Positions 7,372 to 11,137 of a stretch of 11,137 nucleotides of DNA are shown here, piece after piece. A program made the translations under genes and the position numbers. The DNA comes from Methylococcaceae bacterium (GTDB taxonomy: Bacteria > Pseudomonadota > Gammaproteobacteria > Methylococcales > Methylomonadaceae). The stretch is taken from the NCBI GenBank assembly GCA_947505055.1, contig CANNLO010000145.1:1-11137 (forward strand), read 5' to 3'. Numbering within the stretch: position 1 is the first letter of the stretch; every line of letters begins with the position of its first letter. Below the pieces are notes generated by a model. That model did no database searches, had not been told where the DNA came from, and saw only the letters and a list, made by a program, of their open reading frames with translations.

Positions 7372-9462
7372 ATGCAGGAACTGGAGTCGTTAAAAGACAT
7401 CTTTAAAGATAGAATATTCAAGATTCCTGACTATCAGCGTGGTTATGCATGGACCGCTGAACAATTAATTGCATTTTGGGAAGACGTTGTAAGTTTGCCC
7501 GTTAATAGAAGTCATTACACGGGGATGCTGTCTCTTAAAAAAGTCGAGCATAATATTTGGCGTAATTGGAACAATGAAAAGTGGTTGATAGAGGACCGAG
7601 GATACAAGCCCTATCATGTGGTCGATGGGCAACAACGACTAACTACATTCGTGATATTCGTTCAATCAATATGCGAATTAATAAAGAATCTACCTGAAAA
7701 CATTAAGAGGCCTGATGAGGAAGTTTATTTAGGTTCTTTTAGTTTAAAGTATATAAAAGAAGAATATATTGTTATTCAGAAACCGCCTCAGTTCATTATA
7801 AATACCCATAAATTTAGTTATGAGGTTGATAACCCTAGTTTCAAATTTCTAAGACATAAAATCTTCAACGAACCAGATAGTGGAAGCATTCAAGAAACTT
7901 TCTACACCCTAAATCTTGAAAATGCAAAACGCTTTTTTGGTGAAAATCTATTACGCTTTTTCAATACTAAAGGATTGAGTGAAGTTGAAGTTTTGTTTAA
8001 AAAAGTTACACAAAATTTAATGTTTAACCTGTATGAAATAACTGATGATTTTGATGTCTTTGTAGCTTTCGAGACGATGAATAATAGAGGAAAGCAATTA
8101 TCGAAATTAGAGTTATTGAAAAATAGATTGATATATTTAACGACGCTATATGATGAAAATCAACTTCAAGCTGATGATAGATTTGCATTGAGAGAAAGTA
8201 TTAATGATGCATGGAAAGAAATTTATTATGAGTTAGGGAGAAATAAACAAAACCCCCTTAATGATGATGATTTTTTGATTGCTCATTGGATTATTTATTT
8301 TCAATACTCTCGTGAGAAAGGTGATGATTACATCAAATTCTTATTGAATAAAAAATTTATTCCCCAAAATGTTTATGCTAAAACTGAAATAAGTTTAGCT
8401 TCGATTCAGAATTTTGAAGAGATAAGAGATGACTCTATAGAATTAGAAGAACACGATGACCCTATCCGTGCGGAAGCAAGCATTACATCTTCAGTCTTAT
8501 CTCCCAAAGAGATTGAACATTATGTAAATAGTCTTAAATCTACTGCCGTTCATTGGTTCAATACTCACAACCCAATCAATAATGACATGTTGACCGAAGA
8601 AGAAAGTCTATGGATAGACAGGTTAAACAGAATAGGTATGTCCTATTTTAGGCCGCTTGTAACAGTTGCCTTATTTGCAAGTCATATTGAAACATCTTCC
8701 CGAATCAATTTATTTAAGGCTATAGAACGATATATATTTATAGCCTTTAGGATGGGAAGAGCGTTATCAAGTTATGGTAACAGTGAGTTTTATCGAGCTG
8801 CTAAACAGCTTGCGAATAACGAACTTAGTGTTGCACAGTTAATTGCCCAAATTAACCAACGAATGAACTGGTCATTTGAATTTAAAACAGATTCCAATGA
8901 GGGCTATTTTAGATACGAACATTTTAAAAATCACATTTCTAAGAAATTCCCAGATGATGGTGGTTTTTATAATTGGAATGGTTTGGGGTATTTTCTTTAT
9001 GAATATGAAATGGAAAAGGTTAGAGAGCGTGGAAGTGCAAAAATTGACTGGATGCTTTTTGTAAAGGGTGAGCGAGATAGGGTTTCAATTGAACACATTT
9101 ATCCTCAAACCCCTGACAATAAAAGCTGGAAACTTGCATTTAATGATTTTAATGATGATAGGCTAAAGTACTTTAATGGGACATTAGGTAACCTTCTGCC
9201 CTTATCTCAGAGTATTAACTCTAGCCTGCAAAATGACTCCTTTGTTGATAAGAAAAATCCAAAGTTTAATGAGCGTGGTGAAAAAGTGAGAGAGGGTTAT
9301 AGCAATGGGTCTCATTCTGAAATTGAGGTTTCAGTTTACGAAAATTGGAACCCAGAAAACATAAAAGATAGAGGTTTAAAATTATTGAAGTTTATGGAAA
9401 GACGTTGGGAATTAAAGTTTGAGAATGAGCATGCAATGTTGGATTTATTATTTTTAAATTAA
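7372..9462 (+). CDS. DUF262-DUF1524 (GmrSD/SspE/BrxU-type) modification-dependent restriction protein
   Basis: A 696-residue single-chain protein with both halves of the GmrSD type IV family. The N-terminal ParB-like DUF262 NTPase domain shows IPDYQRGYAW at 18-27, VDGQQRLTT at 84-92 and FETMNNRGKQLSKLELLKNRL from 233. The C-terminal DUF1524 HNH nuclease shows IEHIYPQ with E574 and H575, then LGNLLPL with N607 and a following NSSLQND segment. All motifs needed for activity appear intact. Known relatives cut DNA with unusual modifications (glucosylated hydroxymethylcytosine for GmrSD), sense phosphorothioates (SspE), or work beside BREX (BrxU). GGTGA at 7360-7364 lies 7 bases before the ATG. 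The gene sits 210 bases after mod on the same strand, with no clear terminator between, so it may be partly co-transcribed. Which modification it senses cannot be read from sequence. It must tolerate the methylation made by the neighbouring Mod. Confidence 0.9.
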   Translation: MQELESLKDIFKDRIFKIPDYQRGYAWTAEQLIAFWEDVVSLPVNRSHYTGMLSLKKVEHNIWRNWNNEKWLIEDRGYKPYHVVDGQQRLTTFVIFVQSICELIKNLPENIKRPDEEVYLGSFSLKYIKEEYIVIQKPPQFIINTHKFSYEVDNPSFKFLRHKIFNEPDSGSIQETFYTLNLENAKRFFGENLLRFFNTKGLSEVEVLFKKVTQNLMFNLYEITDDFDVFVAFETMNNRGKQLSKLELLKNRLIYLTTLYDENQLQADDRFALRESINDAWKEIYYELGRNKQNPLNDDDFLIAHWIIYFQYSREKGDDYIKFLLNKKFIPQNVYAKTEISLASIQNFEEIRDDSIELEEHDDPIRAEASITSSVLSPKEIEHYVNSLKSTAVHWFNTHNPINNDMLTEEESLWIDRLNRIGMSYFRPLVTVALFASHIETSSRINLFKAIERYIFIAFRMGRALSSYGNSEFYRAAKQLANNELSVAQLIAQINQRMNWSFEFKTDSNEGYFRYEHFKNHISKKFPDDGGFYNWNGLGYFLYEYEMEKVRERGSAKIDWMLFVKGERDRVSIEHIYPQTPDNKSWKLAFNDFNDDRLKYFNGTLGNLLPLSQSINSSLQNDSFVDKKNPKFNERGEKVREGYSNGSHSEIEVSVYENWNPENIKDRGLKLLKFMERRWELKFENEHAMLDLLFLN

Positions 9463-9565
9463 TTTAGAGCAATCTCTAACATTGACGTGTAAACGTAATA
9501 TTTAGAAAGTGCATTGTGATTCACTCGCGATTAACAATAAAACTCAAATGGGAAAGTTAAGAATT

Positions 9566-10423
9566 ATGGATAAAAAAACAGAGAGGGTTGTCTTTCCGCA
9601 GTTAGGAAATTGGGTTGTGGAGATGGCAAATCAGTCTGAGCGTTTATCCATCCGCAACTCGGCTGACATGATAAAGCAGGGGCTATCCTTGCTTGAAGTA
9701 ATTCCAGATGAGCATAGTTGGCATTTTATTTCTGACGTGACAATGGAAAATATATTGTCTAATTCAAGGCAAACTAAATCAAGCGCTCATGAGTTGAACA
9801 GAGTTTATTGGGGCGATGTTATAAGCAATTGGCAAGCTTATTCATTGACTACATACTGGCGAGGGGTTGAATTGATTCAGCCCGCAATAAGAACTCTAAA
9901 TCTTAAAGAGCTTATTGCCGCAGCGGTGTTGGCGCGTGCATTATTAGAACTTTCAGCCAATTTTTTAAATAACTCAAGAGTATTAAAAAAATTTATAGAA
10001 GATATCCCAGATTTAAAAACTAATAATGTAGCAAGTCAGAAATTTGAATATTTCATAAATAAAGCACTATGGGGTACTAAATCGATAGATAAACATAATC
10101 CTTTGTTCCAAGTTAGTGCTGTTGACGCGATTAGGACGCTCTCTGATTTCCCGCAAGCCGAAGAACTATTACCAACATATAAATATCTTTGCGAAGTAGC
10201 GCATCCTAACTTTGCGGGGAATGCCAGATTTTGGTCGCACATTGAAGATATTAATGAGGATGGTAGTGAGAATAGAGTTATCTCTAGATTTTCTAATACA
10301 GAGTCAGCTAAAGAGCTTATTGAAAATACGCTTTGGGCGCTTGCTTGGGGAAGTGTTGCAATGGAGAATTCTTTTAAGATGTCTTTTTCTGCTTTAGATG
10401 TGCTGGTAAAAAAGTTAGATTAA
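9566..10423 (+). CDS. Unrecognised mostly helical protein, possibly HEPN-like
   Basis: About 285 residues from the ATG at 9566, which is preceded by GGGAAAG (9550-9556) and AAGAA. A GTG at 9509 or ATG at 9548 would add 19 or 6 residues but lack a good ribosome binding site. The protein is rich in predicted helices, with no signal peptide or convincing membrane segment. Notable residues are a YWRG at 97-100, an ARALLEL helix with R124 and E128, and a YLCEVAHPN helix with H213. An Arg/Glu helix followed by a helix ending in HP is seen in several HEPN-like and DUF5677-type all-alpha proteins, some of them RNases in abortive infection. This is only a resemblance, and no standard Rx4-6H motif is evident. 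It lies 103 bases after the DUF262-DUF1524 gene, same strand, and a weak hairpin without a T-run (9464-9479) separates them. It is probably the last cargo gene before the element end, with a defence-related or regulatory role inferred from position alone. Confidence 0.7.
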   Translation: MDKKTERVVFPQLGNWVVEMANQSERLSIRNSADMIKQGLSLLEVIPDEHSWHFISDVTMENILSNSRQTKSSAHELNRVYWGDVISNWQAYSLTTYWRGVELIQPAIRTLNLKELIAAAVLARALLELSANFLNNSRVLKKFIEDIPDLKTNNVASQKFEYFINKALWGTKSIDKHNPLFQVSAVDAIRTLSDFPQAEELLPTYKYLCEVAHPNFAGNARFWSHIEDINEDGSENRVISRFSNTESAKELIENTLWALAWGSVAMENSFKMSFSALDVLVKKLD

Positions 10424-10433
10424 TAAATCCTTA

Positions 10434-10495
10434 ACCTAGTACGTTGAATTAACTATGCTTTGAGTAAAGGAAATATTTCGGAGCAACTACTAGGT
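10434..10495. repeat. Imperfect 12-bp inverted repeat near the element end
   Basis: ACCTAGTAcGTTG (10434-10446) and CAACTACTAGGT (10484-10495) are inverted copies differing by one inserted C, with 37 bases between them. They lie between the last cargo gene and the putative attachment site. They could be a recombinase or excisionase site or a long-looped transcript structure. Confidence 0.55.
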
Positions 10496-10508
10496 AAAAT
10501 CGAGCAAA

Positions 10509-10537
10509 TCCACCCAATTTAAGTGGAGTTCTTTTTT
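10509..10537 (+). terminator. Weak candidate terminator for the last cargo gene
   Basis: TCCAC (10509-10513) pairs with GTGGA (10523-10527) around a 9-base loop, followed by GTTC and six T. The stem is short, so termination may be partial. Confidence 0.4.
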
Positions 10538-10567
10538 AAAGATATTAGGGGTGGCGTTAGTTTTATT

Positions 10568-10588
10568 GGGGTAACTTTAGGGGTAACT
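10568..10588 (+). repeat. Tandem GGGGTAACT direct repeats, candidate integrase arm sites
   Basis: GGGGTAACT occurs at 10568-10576 and 10580-10588, 12 bp apart, with a degenerate GGGGT at 10548-10552. Short G-rich direct repeats beside an attachment site are typical of arm-type binding sites for tyrosine integrases of tRNA-targeted islands. The repeat is seen directly; the role is inferred from position. Confidence 0.45.
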
Positions 10589-10647
10589 CTATTAAATATA
10601 AATGATAGAACCTTATAAATAAAGGTTTATGTAAAGTTGTTCGGGGG

Positions 10648-10662
10648 CCTCTTTCACCACCA
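10648..10662 (+). other. tRNA 3'-end-like segment, putative attachment site (att)
   Basis: CCTCTTTCACCACCA resembles the last bases of a serine-type tRNA gene: acceptor strand TTTCACC, discriminator A, and CCA. The upstream bases do not form the rest of a tRNA: the T-stem partner is missing and no acceptor 5' strand GGTGAAA is found about 90 bases before. A 3' tRNA remnant followed by a terminator, next to G-rich direct repeats and a rise in G+C, is the pattern expected at the end of an integrated element. The crossover might start a few bases earlier, in the G-run at 10643-10647. The intact tRNA would lie at the other end of the element, outside the window. Confidence 0.45.
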
Positions 10663-10696
10663 CTTTCAGGGACTTTGAAGTCCAACGAAGTACACG

Positions 10697-10721
10697 AAAC
10701 CCGCTTAATTGCGGGTTTTTT
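10697..10721 (+). terminator. Strong rho-independent terminator, probably the native tRNA terminator
   Basis: AAACCCGC (10697-10704) pairs perfectly with GCGGGTTT (10711-10718) around a 6-base loop, running into a T-tract to 10721. Its position 34 bases after the CCA-like end suits the original terminator of the target tRNA gene. From 10722 to 10849 nothing further is recognised beyond an A+T-rich leader. Confidence 0.75.
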
Positions 10722-10849
10722 GTTTCCATTAAATTTAAAAAAGCTAAATAAAAAATATATGTCCGGGTGATAAGTGTGGAAAAGTATTAATATAAACATT
10801 GGCGTCAACTACAATTGAAATTGCAATTCTTATAGCGACATAACCCCCT

Positions 10850-11137
10850 TTGAAACTCACCCAAATACAAACCACTGCTGAAGACCACCGCATTGCTAAG
10901 CTTGCGGCCTTTGCCATTGCGTTACATATGGTTGAGGCGGTTATTCCATCACCCTTACCCGGCGTTAAACCGGGCGTGGCGAATATTGTGACCTTATATG
11001 TGTTGTATCAATATGGATTTGCTACAGCGGCGTGGGTAAGTATTTTGCGGGTATTTGCCAGCAGCTTGTTGCTTGGGCAGTTTTTAACGCCCACTTTTGT
11101 GCTGAGCTTAAGTGGTGCGGTGCTGAGTTTAGCGGCG
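10850..11137 (+). CDS. Gx transporter family / heptaprenyl diphosphate synthase component I-like membrane protein (partial at right edge)
   Basis: The frame is open for 96 codons to the window end. The protein reads MKLTQIQTT, then a first membrane helix around IAKLAAFAIALHMVEAVI. Next comes the characteristic PSPLPGVKPGVANIVTLY segment, then further hydrophobic helices (ILRVFASSLLLGQFL, FVLSLSGAVLSLAA). This matches the Gx transporter family, annotated as heptaprenyl diphosphate synthase component I and often found beside polyprenyl synthetase or ApbE-type flavin transferase genes. A stop at 10841-10843 leaves TTG at 10850 as the only start that includes the whole first helix, and no Shine-Dalgarno motif precedes it, so the start is uncertain. 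Hand counts of 55% and 45% G+C in two 60-base samples, against far lower values upstream, mark it as host chromosome and not cargo. Confidence 0.75.
   Translation, partial: MKLTQIQTTAEDHRIAKLAAFAIALHMVEAVIPSPLPGVKPGVANIVTLYVLYQYGFATAAWVSILRVFASSLLLGQFLTPTFVLSLSGAVLSLAA

Noticed and set aside
9464..9479. Terminator after the DUF262-DUF1524 gene
   Set aside because: TTAGAG/CTCTAA is a 6-bp, A+T-rich stem with no T-run after it, so it is unlikely to terminate.
10573..10662. Complete tRNA-Ser gene ending in CCA
   Set aside because: Only the 3' tail fits; the T-stem partner, anticodon arm and acceptor 5' strand are absent upstream.
10563..10808. 81-codon minus-strand reading frame across the att region
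   Set aside because: Spans the direct repeats, tRNA-like tail and terminator; composition is not protein-like and no ribosome binding site is seen.

Overview
The window looks like the right-hand end of an integrated accessory element (a defence island, possibly phage-satellite-like) running into host chromosome. The last 288 bases encode the start of a Gx-transporter / heptaprenyl diphosphate synthase component I family protein and are about 50% G+C in hand-counted samples. The defence genes are clearly more A+T-rich, with samples of about 20-42% G+C. The host is most likely a member of the Pseudomonadota (beta or gamma), but that rests only on general impression, and no genus can be named.

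Left part (1-1217): the C-terminal end of an unrecognised gene carrying four copies of a short DNA repeat. This is followed directly by a helix-turn-helix protein resembling phage small terminase subunits, then a 57-codon orphan gene with a clear ribosome binding site and its own rho-independent terminator. The stretch 1218-1522 has no gene; it holds a hairpin and a weak candidate promoter.

Middle part (1523-9462): a type III-like restriction-modification pair in the order res then mod, joined by a TAATG stop-start overlap. Res is a superfamily 2 helicase/translocase with a C-terminal PD-(D/E)xK-like domain in which the usual lysine is serine. Mod is a long beta-class N6-adenine methyltransferase. 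A DUF262-DUF1524 single-chain protein of the GmrSD / SspE / BrxU type follows on the same strand after 210 bases. The R-M pair would attack unmodified DNA, whereas DUF262-DUF1524 enzymes typically attack DNA with unusual modifications, so together they could cover both kinds of invader.

Right part (9463-11137): a mostly alpha-helical protein of about 285 residues with no recognised function, then a 426-base non-coding stretch. That stretch holds an inverted repeat, a weak terminator, two GGGGTAACT direct repeats spaced 12 bp apart, a segment resembling the last 15 bases of a tRNA gene (serine type) ending in CCA, and a strong terminator. This looks like an attachment-site junction, with host sequence beyond it. 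No integrase is in the window; it would be expected at the other end of the element.

The most interesting possibilities are the DNA repeat cluster next to a solitary small-terminase-like gene (a packaging or replication site on a satellite), the unrecognised helical protein beside two nucleases, and the base-composition dip in the target-recognition region of mod.
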